Positions 1 to 5,471 of a stretch of 5,965 nucleotides of DNA are shown here, one piece after another. The DNA is from Buchnera aphidicola (Lipaphis pseudobrassicae) (lineage in GTDB: Bacteria > Pseudomonadota > Gammaproteobacteria > Enterobacterales > Enterobacteriaceae), in NCBI RefSeq assembly GCF_005081185.1, contig NZ_CP034870.1, positions 531,780 through 537,744 on the forward strand, read 5' to 3'. Within the stretch, counting starts at the first letter, position 1; every line of letters begins with the position of its first letter. The notes under the pieces are model-generated. The model was not told the origin of the DNA. It saw nothing but the letters and a program-made list of their open reading frames with translations, and did not search any database. The translations under genes were made by a program, and so were the position numbers.

Positions 1-537
1 GATAAGCCAATTGATTCTATCAGTCATTCGATATTAAGAAAAAATATATTAATGGTACAACAGGAACCAATAATTTTATCAGATACTATCTTTTCTAACA
101 TTACATTAGGAAGAAAAATATCCGAAGAAGCTCTATGGAAAATATTAGAAACTGTTCATCTTTCATCTTTAGTAAAGTCTATGCCAAAAGGTATTTACTC
201 TAAATTAGGAGAAGAAGGTAATAATTTATCTGCAGGAGAAAAACAATTATTAGCTATCGCTAGAATATTAGTTATTCCTCCTAAAATACTTATATTAGAT
301 GAAGCTACTGCAAACATTGATTCTGGAACAGAACAATTAATTCAAAAAACATTGTTATCTATTAGAAAAAACTCTACATTAGTAGTAATTGCTCATAGAC
401 TTTCAACTATTATTGAAGCTGATTTGATTATAGTATTAAAAAAAGGAGAAATTATTGAATGTGGAACACATCAGGAGTTGCTAAAGAAAAAAAATTGCTA
501 TTGGAAAATGTATAAACTTCAACTATCTAAATCTTAG
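1..537 (+). CDS. mdlB: MdlB-like ABC exporter half-transporter, C-terminal nucleotide-binding domain (5' partial)
   Basis: The frame is open from base 1 to the TAG at 535-537, so the gene enters from the left; the ATG at 52 is internal. What remains is most of the ATP-binding domain of an ABC exporter of the MdlA/MdlB (multidrug-resistance-like) type, which would act as an inner-membrane heterodimer powered by ATP. Visible motifs are the Q-loop (VQQEP, 55-69), the ABC signature LSAGE (226-240), Walker B ILILDE (286-303) followed by the D-loop region, and the H-loop histidine in IAHRLST (codon 394-396). Walker A and the six membrane helices lie outside the window. The sequence closely follows E. 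coli MdlB (for example [22 protein letters not shown]) but stops shortly after that last block, lacking the short E. coli tail. The signature has Glu where LSGGQ has Gln. The substrate is not known from sequence. Assignment to MdlB rather than another ABC exporter is strong. Confidence 0.93.
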   Translation, partial: DKPIDSISHSILRKNILMVQQEPIILSDTIFSNITLGRKISEEALWKILETVHLSSLVKSMPKGIYSKLGEEGNNLSAGEKQLLAIARILVIPPKILILDEATANIDSGTEQLIQKTLLSIRKNSTLVVIAHRLSTIIEADLIIVLKKGEIIECGTHQELLKKKNCYWKMYKLQLSKS

Positions 538-646
538 GAGAATCTGTTAGCTTGATCATAACACCTGTATTAGCTGAATTGGATGCTTCTTTCCAGACCT
601 GACCAAATATTCAATTTTACAGTGTTAGAGGCTAACAGAAAACTCC
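537..646 (-). ncRNA. ffs: Signal recognition particle RNA (4.5S RNA)
   Basis: This is the RNA core of the bacterial SRP. It binds Ffh and directs ribosomes making membrane proteins to FtsY at the inner membrane. The minus-strand reading of 604-581 gives the conserved apical domain, GGUCAGGU then a GGAA tetraloop (594-591) then the AGCA internal-loop side, nearly identical to E. coli 4.5S RNA. The rest folds as one long hairpin: CUGUUAGC (638-631) pairs with GCUAACAG (551-544), UAACAC (627-622) with GUGUUA (564-559), and CUGUA (622-618) with UACAG (569-565), the shared base 622 leaving a one-base bulge. GGAG (646-643) pairs with CUCC (540-537) to close the end. The paired length of about 110 nt fits the usual 114 nt. 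The ends are inferred from this terminal helix; a 5' leader and a few 3' bases may exist. It runs convergent to mdlB and its 3' end overlaps the mdlB stop codon. No promoter or hairpin terminator was clear. Confidence 0.93.
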
Positions 647-835
647 AATTTTGATTTTTTATAATATTAAAAATAATACTTAAAATAATATTTTATATAT
701 GAAATTGAAAAATTACAACTAATATTTATATATTATTAATATAATTTAAAAAATCTATAAAAAAATAATAATCATTTCATAATATAGTAAACATTTGTTA
801 GCATAATCTTTTTATTAAATATTATAAAACTTCAT

Positions 836-1921
836 ATGAACCATAAAATATTAGCACAAAAATGGCGGCCACAGTCTTTTGATAGTATAATTGGTCAAAC
901 TCATGTTGTATCAGCTTTATGTAATGAATTTTCTTCAGGACGTATTCATCATTCATGGTTATTATCTGGAACAAGAGGTATTGGAAAAACAACAATTGCT
1001 CGATTAATTGCTAAAAGTTTAAATTGTGAACAAGGTATTACGTCATATCCTTGTAAAAAATGTATTATTTGTCAAGAAATAGAACAAGGATTATGTTTAG
1101 ATGTTCTTGAAATAGACGCTGCTTCCCGAACAAAGGTAGAAGATATAAGAGATATATTAGATAATATTTATTATGCTCCTGTAAAAAGTCGTTTTAAAGT
1201 ATACTTAATTGATGAAGTACATATGCTTTCTAGAAATAGCTTTAATGCGATACTAAAAACACTTGAAGAACCTCCTAACCATGTTAAATTTGTTTTAGCA
1301 ACTACAGATATAGAAAAAATTCCTAAAACTATTATTTCTCGTTGTTTATGTTTTAGATTAAAAATACTTTCGGAAGAAAAAATTTTTAATTTATTAAAAA
1401 CTATTTTAACAAAAGAATGTATTAGTTTTGATAATGAATCTTTAAAAAAGATATCCTATTATGCTAAAGGAAGTATACGAGATGCACTTAATTTACTAGA
1501 ACATGCTATAAACTTGGGAAAAGGTTGTGTTAATATTAATAATGTAATAACAATGTTAGGTATTCCATCTGTAGAACATACTTTTTTATTAACTAAAGCA
1601 ATACTAAAAAAAGAATCAAATAAAATAATGTTATTATTAGATGAAATTAGTAATTCTGGAATAGAATGGGAAGAAGTATTAACAGAAATTTTACGTTTTT
1701 TACATCATACTTCTATGTCACAATCTTTTCCATTAATATGGAAAGAAAATATAATAGGAACCTATAGCAATCAAATCCAAAAACTAGCAAAAGATATTGA
1801 CAAAGATAGAGTTCAATTATGCTATCAAATAGTCATAAATGGAAAAAAAGAACTAAATTTTTCACCTAGTTCTAAAATAGGAGTAGAAATGACATTATTA
1901 CGTACAATCAATACAATATAG
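836..1921 (+). CDS. dnaX: DNA polymerase III clamp-loader subunit DnaX, short gamma-like form
   Basis: This is the AAA+ ATPase of the clamp loader that opens the DnaN ring and loads it on primed DNA. The 361 residues contain Walker A GTRGIGKT (45-52), a four-Cys zinc site (C64, C73, C76, C79), Walker B DEVH (126-129), sensor 1 around LATTD (154-158), the SRC arginine-finger motif (168-170) and sensor 2 GSIRDAL (212-218, Arg215). A helical collar-type domain III follows, ending in GVEMTLLR. The start fits because residues 1-12 align with the E. coli N-terminus (LAxKWRP); no good Shine-Dalgarno is visible. E. coli tau has 643 residues and gamma 431. This protein ends at the domain III boundary, so it lacks the DnaB-binding and polymerase-alpha-binding domains IV and V, and also the proline-rich linker of gamma. 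No E. coli-like frameshift cassette is present near the end. Identity is certain; the loss of a tau function is inferred. Confidence 0.97.
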   Translation: MNHKILAQKWRPQSFDSIIGQTHVVSALCNEFSSGRIHHSWLLSGTRGIGKTTIARLIAKSLNCEQGITSYPCKKCIICQEIEQGLCLDVLEIDAASRTKVEDIRDILDNIYYAPVKSRFKVYLIDEVHMLSRNSFNAILKTLEEPPNHVKFVLATTDIEKIPKTIISRCLCFRLKILSEEKIFNLLKTILTKECISFDNESLKKISYYAKGSIRDALNLLEHAINLGKGCVNINNVITMLGIPSVEHTFLLTKAILKKESNKIMLLLDEISNSGIEWEEVLTEILRFLHHTSMSQSFPLIWKENIIGTYSNQIQKLAKDIDKDRVQLCYQIVINGKKELNFSPSSKIGVEMTLLRTINTI

Positions 1922-2083
1922 AAAAATTTATTAATATAATATATTTTGTACAAAAAAATTGATTTTTTTATAAAAAAAAATACTTACATACTTTGTAAAA
2001 ATTTTAACGTTCTATATCAAAAAAATAATATTTTTTTATTAAAAAACATTTTAAATATTAAATTCTAAGAATAAATTTTTAAA

Positions 2084-2101
2084 AATGTTAATTTTAACAT
2101 T
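2084..2101. repeat. Short inverted repeat upstream of ybaB
   Basis: AATGTTAA (2084-2091) is mirrored by TTAACATT (2094-2101), giving a stem of seven to eight pairs with a very small loop. It lies in the 229-bp dnaX-ybaB spacer, about 50 bases before the ybaB ATG. It contains one G-C pair, which is more than most chance palindromes in this spacer, but there is no long T-tract typical of a terminator. It could be an mRNA stem, a weak operator-like site, or chance in AT-rich DNA. The rest of the spacer (1922-2150) shows no ORF, no RNA gene and no recognisable remnant of a dnaX 3' end. Confidence 0.3.
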
Positions 2102-2130
2102 ATTCTAATAAAAAATTACTTTTACATTTA

Positions 2131-2142
2131 TATCAAAGAGAG
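2131..2142 (+). promoter_or_regulatory. Shine-Dalgarno region of ybaB
   Basis: The purine block AAAGAGAG ends 8 bases before the ybaB ATG at 2151, a normal spacing for pairing with the 16S rRNA 3' end. It supports the chosen start. The same TAT(C)AAAGAGAG pattern is found before htpG. Confidence 0.65.
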
Positions 2143-2150
2143 AACAAAAT

Positions 2151-2480
2151 ATGTTTACTAAAAACGGATTGGGAAATTTAATGAAACAAGCACAACAAAT
2201 GCAAGAAAAAATGGCAAAAATACAAGAAGAAATAGCTCAAATTGAAGTTACAGGAGAAGCAGGTGCTGGATTAGTTAAAGTAACTATTAACGGTGCTCAT
2301 AATTGCAGAAAAGTAGAAGTAGATCCTAGCTTACTTAAAGATGATAAAGATATGTTAGAAGATTTAGCAGCAGCTGCTTTTAATGATGCGGCAAGAAGAA
2401 TTTCTGAAGTTCAAAAGAAAAAAATGTCTGCAATATCTACCAATATACCTTTTCCAGCAGGTTTAAACATACCTATATAA
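2151..2480 (+). CDS. ybaB: YbaB/EbfC family nucleoid-associated DNA-binding protein
   Basis: This is a small dimeric DNA-binding protein of the YbaB/EbfC family, known in other bacteria as a nucleoid-associated protein; its exact role is not settled. Its 109 residues match the length of E. coli YbaB, with nearly identical blocks: [16 protein letters not shown] at the N-terminus, a Gln/Lys/Glu-rich helix that probably helps form the dimer, then [19 protein letters not shown], a central strand region, and [12 protein letters not shown] near the C-terminus. The start at 2151 matches the family start and has a good ribosome-binding site. In E. coli the order is dnaX-ybaB-recR; here dnaX and ybaB keep their order and strand but are 229 bp apart, and recR is gone. 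Codon use is as AT-rich as its neighbours, though the protein is less eroded than most here. Identity is very secure. Confidence 0.97.
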   Translation: MFTKNGLGNLMKQAQQMQEKMAKIQEEIAQIEVTGEAGAGLVKVTINGAHNCRKVEVDPSLLKDDKDMLEDLAAAAFNDAARRISEVQKKKMSAISTNIPFPAGLNIPI

Positions 2481-2541
2481 AAAAATAAATACATTAATAT
2501 AAAGATAAATAGTACTAAAATTTTTTATACAAAATATATTA

Positions 2542-2568
2542 TAAAAATAATTAAAAAAATTATTTTTA
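2542..2568. repeat. AT-only inverted repeat in the ybaB-htpG spacer
   Basis: An 11-base arm (2542-2552) is perfectly mirrored at 2558-2568 around an AAAAA loop. All pairs are A-T, so it would be a weak hairpin and could arise by chance at this base composition. It sits 33 bases before the htpG start, in the 121-bp spacer where E. coli carries recR. The spacer has no ORF and no recognisable recR remnant, and I see no sigma-32 promoter consensus in it. Confidence 0.3.
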
Positions 2569-2584
2569 GTAAAAATTATTATGA

Positions 2585-2595
2585 TATAAAGAGAG
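2585..2595 (+). promoter_or_regulatory. Shine-Dalgarno region of htpG
   Basis: TATAAAGAGAG lies with its last base 6 bases before the htpG ATG at 2602. GAGAG is a good anti-16S match for this AT-rich genome and supports the start. It closely resembles the site before ybaB. Confidence 0.65.
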
Positions 2596-2601
2596 ATTTA
2601 T

Positions 2602-4476
2602 ATGAAAAAACAAAATAAAGAAGTATATACTTTTCAATCAGAAGTAAAACAATTACTACACTTAATGATTCATTCATTATATTCTAACAAAGAAATTTTT
2701 TTACGAGAATTAATCTCAAATGCGTCAGATGCTATAGACAAGTTGCGATTTGAATCAATATCATCACCACGATTATATGAAGATGATAGTACAATGAAAA
2801 TTCAAATCTCTATTAATAAAGCACAAAAGACGTTAATTATTAGTGATAATGGAATTGGTATGACTAAACAAGATACAATAGATAATCTTGGAACAATTGC
2901 TAAATCAGGTACAAAATCCTTTCTTCAATCTTTAGAAAAAGAAAAAAATAAAAAAAATGAACTAATCGGAGAGTTTGGAGTTGGTTTTTACTCATTATTT
3001 ATTGTATCAGAAAAGGTATATGTTAGAACGAGATATGCTGGTACAAAACCTGAAGAAGGAACATTGTGGGAATCTTCTGGAGAAGGTGAATATAATATAA
3101 CAAATATCACTAAAAAAACAAGAGGAACGGAAATTACTTTATTTTTAAAGAAAAAAGAAGAAGATTTCTTAGAAATATGGAAAATTAAAAACATAATTAG
3201 TAAATATTCTGATCATATTACTGTTCCAGTAAATATACAAAATTATGATGAAAAAAATAAAACATATTTTTGGGAACAAATTAATAAAGCTAAAGCATTA
3301 TGGACTTTGAATAAATCGTCGATCACTGAAGATGAATATAAAAAATTTTACAAACATCTTACAAATGATCAACATGAACCATTGATATGGAGTCATAATC
3401 GTGTAGAAGGAACTCAAGAATATATTAGTTTATTATATTTACCTAAAAAAGCAGCTTGGGATATATGGAATAGAGAAAATAAACATGGTTTAAAACTATA
3501 TGTAAAACGTGTTTTCATAATGGACAATTCTCAAAAATTCCTTCCTAATTATCTTCGTTTTATAAGAGGATTGATAGATTCTAGTGATTTACCTTTAAAT
3601 ATATCTCGTGAGATATTACAGGATAATTCTATTACCAACAATATAAAAAAATCATTAACAAAAAGATCTTTAAAAATGTTAGAAACACTATCAAAGAATT
3701 CTAATAAAAAATATCATACTTTCTGGAATCAATTTGGACTTATTCTAAAAGAAGGTCCTGCAGAAGATAGTGAAAATTTATCAAAAATTACTAATCTTTT
3801 ACGTTTTACATCTATTAAAAACAACAGTTCAGAACAAACGTTATCTTTAAAAGAATACGTATCTAATATGAACGAAAAACAAGAAAAAATATACTATATT
3901 ACTGCAGATAGTTACATATCAGCAAAAAATAGTCCACATTTAGAATTATTTAAAAAAAATAATATAGATGTCTTGTTGTTATCAGATCGTATAGATGAAT
4001 GGATGATGAACTACCTTGTTGAATTTGAAGGGAAAAAATTTCAATCTATTAGCAAAGAAGACACTTCACTTAATCAACTAACAGAAGAAAAAAAAATAAA
4101 AAATAATGAATTATCAAAGGAAATGATCAACTTTTTAAAAAAAGTTAAAAATCTTCTCGGAAATAAAGTAAAAGATGTAAGATTAACTTATCGATTAACA
4201 GAAACACCATGCGTTCTTCTTAGTGATTCCAATGAAATGACTACGCAAATGGCTAAATTATTTTCTGCAGCAGGACAGTCTATACCAGAATTAAAATATA
4301 TATTTGAAATTAATCCAAAACATTTATTAATAAAAAAAATATGTTTAATAAACAACGAAATAGAATTTGAAGAATGGATCAAATTATTACTAGATCAAGC
4401 ATTTTTAGCCGAAAAAGGAAACTTAGAAAATCCACATAAATTTATATCTAGAATGAATAAATTACTTCTTAAATAA
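2602..4476 (+). CDS. htpG: Hsp90-family molecular chaperone HtpG
   Basis: This is the bacterial Hsp90, a cytosolic dimeric ATP-dependent chaperone that remodels client proteins, often with the DnaK system. It is 624 residues long, the same as E. coli HtpG. The N-terminal GHKL ATPase domain (about 1-215) shows Glu36 and Asn40 in [11 protein letters not shown], the DNGIGM motif (82-87), the flexible lid, and GEFGVGFYS (123-131), with RGTEI at 174-178. The middle domain carries the catalytic Arg336 in SREILQ (codon 3607-3609). The C-terminal dimerisation domain ends in a conserved SRMNKLLLK stretch. All key ATPase residues are present, so it should be active. The region near residues 495-515, at the middle/C-terminal domain boundary, is Lys/Glu/Asn-rich and contains an A9 run (4088-4096). 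It is downstream of ybaB after the loss of recR and upstream of adk, as in E. coli. No heat-shock promoter was recognised. Confidence 0.98.
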   Translation: MKKQNKEVYTFQSEVKQLLHLMIHSLYSNKEIFLRELISNASDAIDKLRFESISSPRLYEDDSTMKIQISINKAQKTLIISDNGIGMTKQDTIDNLGTIAKSGTKSFLQSLEKEKNKKNELIGEFGVGFYSLFIVSEKVYVRTRYAGTKPEEGTLWESSGEGEYNITNITKKTRGTEITLFLKKKEEDFLEIWKIKNIISKYSDHITVPVNIQNYDEKNKTYFWEQINKAKALWTLNKSSITEDEYKKFYKHLTNDQHEPLIWSHNRVEGTQEYISLLYLPKKAAWDIWNRENKHGLKLYVKRVFIMDNSQKFLPNYLRFIRGLIDSSDLPLNISREILQDNSITNNIKKSLTKRSLKMLETLSKNSNKKYHTFWNQFGLILKEGPAEDSENLSKITNLLRFTSIKNNSSEQTLSLKEYVSNMNEKQEKIYYITADSYISAKNSPHLELFKKNNIDVLLLSDRIDEWMMNYLVEFEGKKFQSISKEDTSLNQLTEEKKIKNNELSKEMINFLKKVKNLLGNKVKDVRLTYRLTETPCVLLSDSNEMTTQMAKLFSAAGQSIPELKYIFEINPKHLLIKKICLINNEIEFEEWIKLLLDQAFLAEKGNLENPHKFISRMNKLLLK

Positions 4477-4488
4477 AACGAATTTTAC

Positions 4489-4517
4489 GATTACTACTTA
4501 TAATAGTAGTAATCTTT
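4489..4517 (+). terminator. Hairpin between htpG and adk, possible terminator
   Basis: GATTACTACT (4489-4498) pairs perfectly with AGTAGTAATC (4505-4514) across a six-base TATAAT loop, followed by TTT (4515-4517). The 10-bp stem has three G-C pairs, which stands out against spacers that are almost pure A+T. It begins 13 bases after the htpG stop and ends about 40 bases before adk. Position suits a terminator or a 3' mRNA-stabilising stem for htpG, but the U-tract is short, so termination would probably be partial. Being symmetrical, it could also be a protein-binding palindrome. Confidence 0.45.
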
Positions 4518-4557
4518 AATTAACTTATACATATTAATTATACTAAGAAAAAATATC

Positions 4558-5211
4558 ATGCGTATTATTTTACTAGGTGCACCTGGTACAGGAAAAGGAA
4601 CACAAGGAAAATTTATTTCAGAAGAATACAATATCCCAAAAATATCTACAGGTGATATGTTAAGAGAAAGTATTACTTTAGAAACTAAAATGAGTCAATT
4701 TATACAAAGTCAAATTAAAAAAGGGAAATTAGTTTCAGATAAAATTGTATGTGATTTAATAAAAAATAGAATTAAAAAAAAAGATTGTAGTAATGGTTTT
4801 TTATTAGATGGATTTCCAAGAAGTATTGAGCAAGCGTATTATTTATCTGAAAGTAAAATTACTGTAGATTATGTATTAAATTTTGTTATGTCTCATGAAA
4901 AAATACTAGATCGTATATCTGGAAGAAGAATACATCCTCAATCAGGACGAATTTATCATATAAAATTCAATCCACCAAAAATTAATAATATAGATGATAT
5001 TACCGGAGATTCTTTGGTTTTAAGAGAAGATGATAAAACAGAAACTATAAAAAATAGATTAAAAGAATACGAAAAAATAACTTATCCGTTAAAAAAATAT
5101 TATTTAAATCAAGCGTTAAAAGAAAAATTACAATTTCTTGAAATTGATGCTGCAGATTCTCTTATAAATATTAAAAATAAAATAAAAAGTATATTAAAAA
5201 ATAATAGATAA
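4558..5211 (+). CDS. adk: Adenylate kinase
   Basis: This cytosolic enzyme interconverts ATP + AMP and two ADP, and keeps the adenylate pool balanced; it is essential in E. coli. It has 217 residues against 214 in E. coli. The P-loop GAPGTGKGT occupies 7-15 with Lys13. STGDMLR (30-36) supplies the AMP-site Arg36, and LLDGFPR (82-88) gives Asp84 and Arg88. The long-type LID begins at GRRIH (122-126, Arg123), and Arg156 and Arg167 sit at the same numbers as in E. coli. The LID has no four-Cys zinc set, as in other enterobacterial enzymes. The few extra residues therefore lie in the C-terminal part. The start matches the family start; the upstream AAGAAA is a weak ribosome-binding site. The gene follows htpG as in E. 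coli. On its right it converges with the tRNA-Arg gene, only 26 bases away. All catalytic residues are intact. Confidence 0.98.
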   Translation: MRIILLGAPGTGKGTQGKFISEEYNIPKISTGDMLRESITLETKMSQFIQSQIKKGKLVSDKIVCDLIKNRIKKKDCSNGFLLDGFPRSIEQAYYLSESKITVDYVLNFVMSHEKILDRISGRRIHPQSGRIYHIKFNPPKINNIDDITGDSLVLREDDKTETIKNRLKEYEKITYPLKKYYLNQALKEKLQFLEIDAADSLINIKNKIKSILKNNR

Positions 5212-5237
5212 TTATTTGTTTAAAAAAATAACTTTTT

Positions 5238-5311
5238 TGCGTTCTACAGGATTTGAACCTGTGACCTACGGCTTAGAAGGCCGTTGCTCTATCCATCTGA
5301 GCTAAGAACGC
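5238..5311 (-). tRNA. argU: tRNA-Arg (anticodon UCU)
   Basis: The minus-strand sequence folds into a full 74-nt cloverleaf ending at the discriminator base A. The acceptor is GCGUUCU with AGAACGC, the D-stem GCUC/GAGC, the anticodon stem ACGGC/GCCGU with loop CUUCUAA, and the T-stem ACAGG/CCUGU with loop UUCAAAU. The anticodon UCU (bases 5277-5275) reads AGA and probably AGG. The sequence closely follows E. coli argU. The 3' CCA is not encoded: the bases after the discriminator are a run of A, so CCA must be added by tRNA nucleotidyltransferase. AGA is rare in E. coli but by eye is the commonest Arg codon in this window, so this is a major tRNA here. The gene is convergent with adk and divergent from folD. 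A T-run on its own strand (5228-5222) lies just downstream and may aid termination. Confidence 0.97.
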
Positions 5312-5318
5312 ATAAAAT

Positions 5319-5342
5319 ATATTAAATTAAAAAATTTAATAT
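5319..5342. repeat. AT-only inverted repeat between argU and folD
   Basis: A 10-base arm (5319-5328) is perfectly mirrored at 5333-5342 around an AAAA loop, 7 bases upstream of the tRNA 5' end in the 160-bp divergent argU-folD spacer. It contains no G or C, so chance is a fair explanation. A perfect TATAAT on the plus strand (5346-5351) follows it, but without a matching -35 box I do not call a promoter. Confidence 0.25.
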
Positions 5343-5471
5343 TAGTATAATATACATGCAACTAAATTGCTATTAATATTATTAAATTTTATATTTTTTA
5401 TATTTGTTGTAAAATTATTTTAATATATAATATTCAATTGTTTAAAAATAAATTAATCGAGTTATTTAACC

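Noticed and set aside
541..650. SRP RNA on the plus strand, in line with mdlB.
   Set aside because: The long inverted repeats fit either strand, but the conserved apical motif (GGUCAGG, GGAA, AGCA) reads only on the minus strand.
649..835. Possible promoters for ffs (minus-strand TATTAT at 666-661) and dnaX (TTGTTA at 795-800 with TATTAT at 820-825).
   Set aside because: The -35 matches are absent or poorly spaced, and -10-like strings are expected by chance in such AT-rich DNA. The spacer otherwise shows no gene.
1444..1467. A_AAA_AAG heptamer in the dnaX reading frame, the same slippery sequence that E. coli uses to make gamma, with a -1 frame stop at 1465-1467.
   Set aside because: It lies in the middle of the protein, not at the end of domain III. 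A shifted product of about 210 residues would lose sensor 2 and domain III. I see no upstream Shine-Dalgarno-like stimulator, and A-runs are so common here that a chance match is expected.
1922..2150. Remnant of the tau C-terminal domains after the dnaX stop.
   Set aside because: Reading the spacer after the dnaX stop showed frequent stops and no stretch resembling E. coli tau domains IV-V.
2988..3194. 68-codon open frame on the minus strand inside htpG.
   Set aside because: It is fully antisense to the conserved htpG N-terminal domain, has no ribosome-binding site and resembles no known protein.
4188..4382. 64-codon open frame on the minus strand inside htpG.
   Set aside because: It is antisense to the conserved C-terminal domain of htpG and shows no sign of being a gene.
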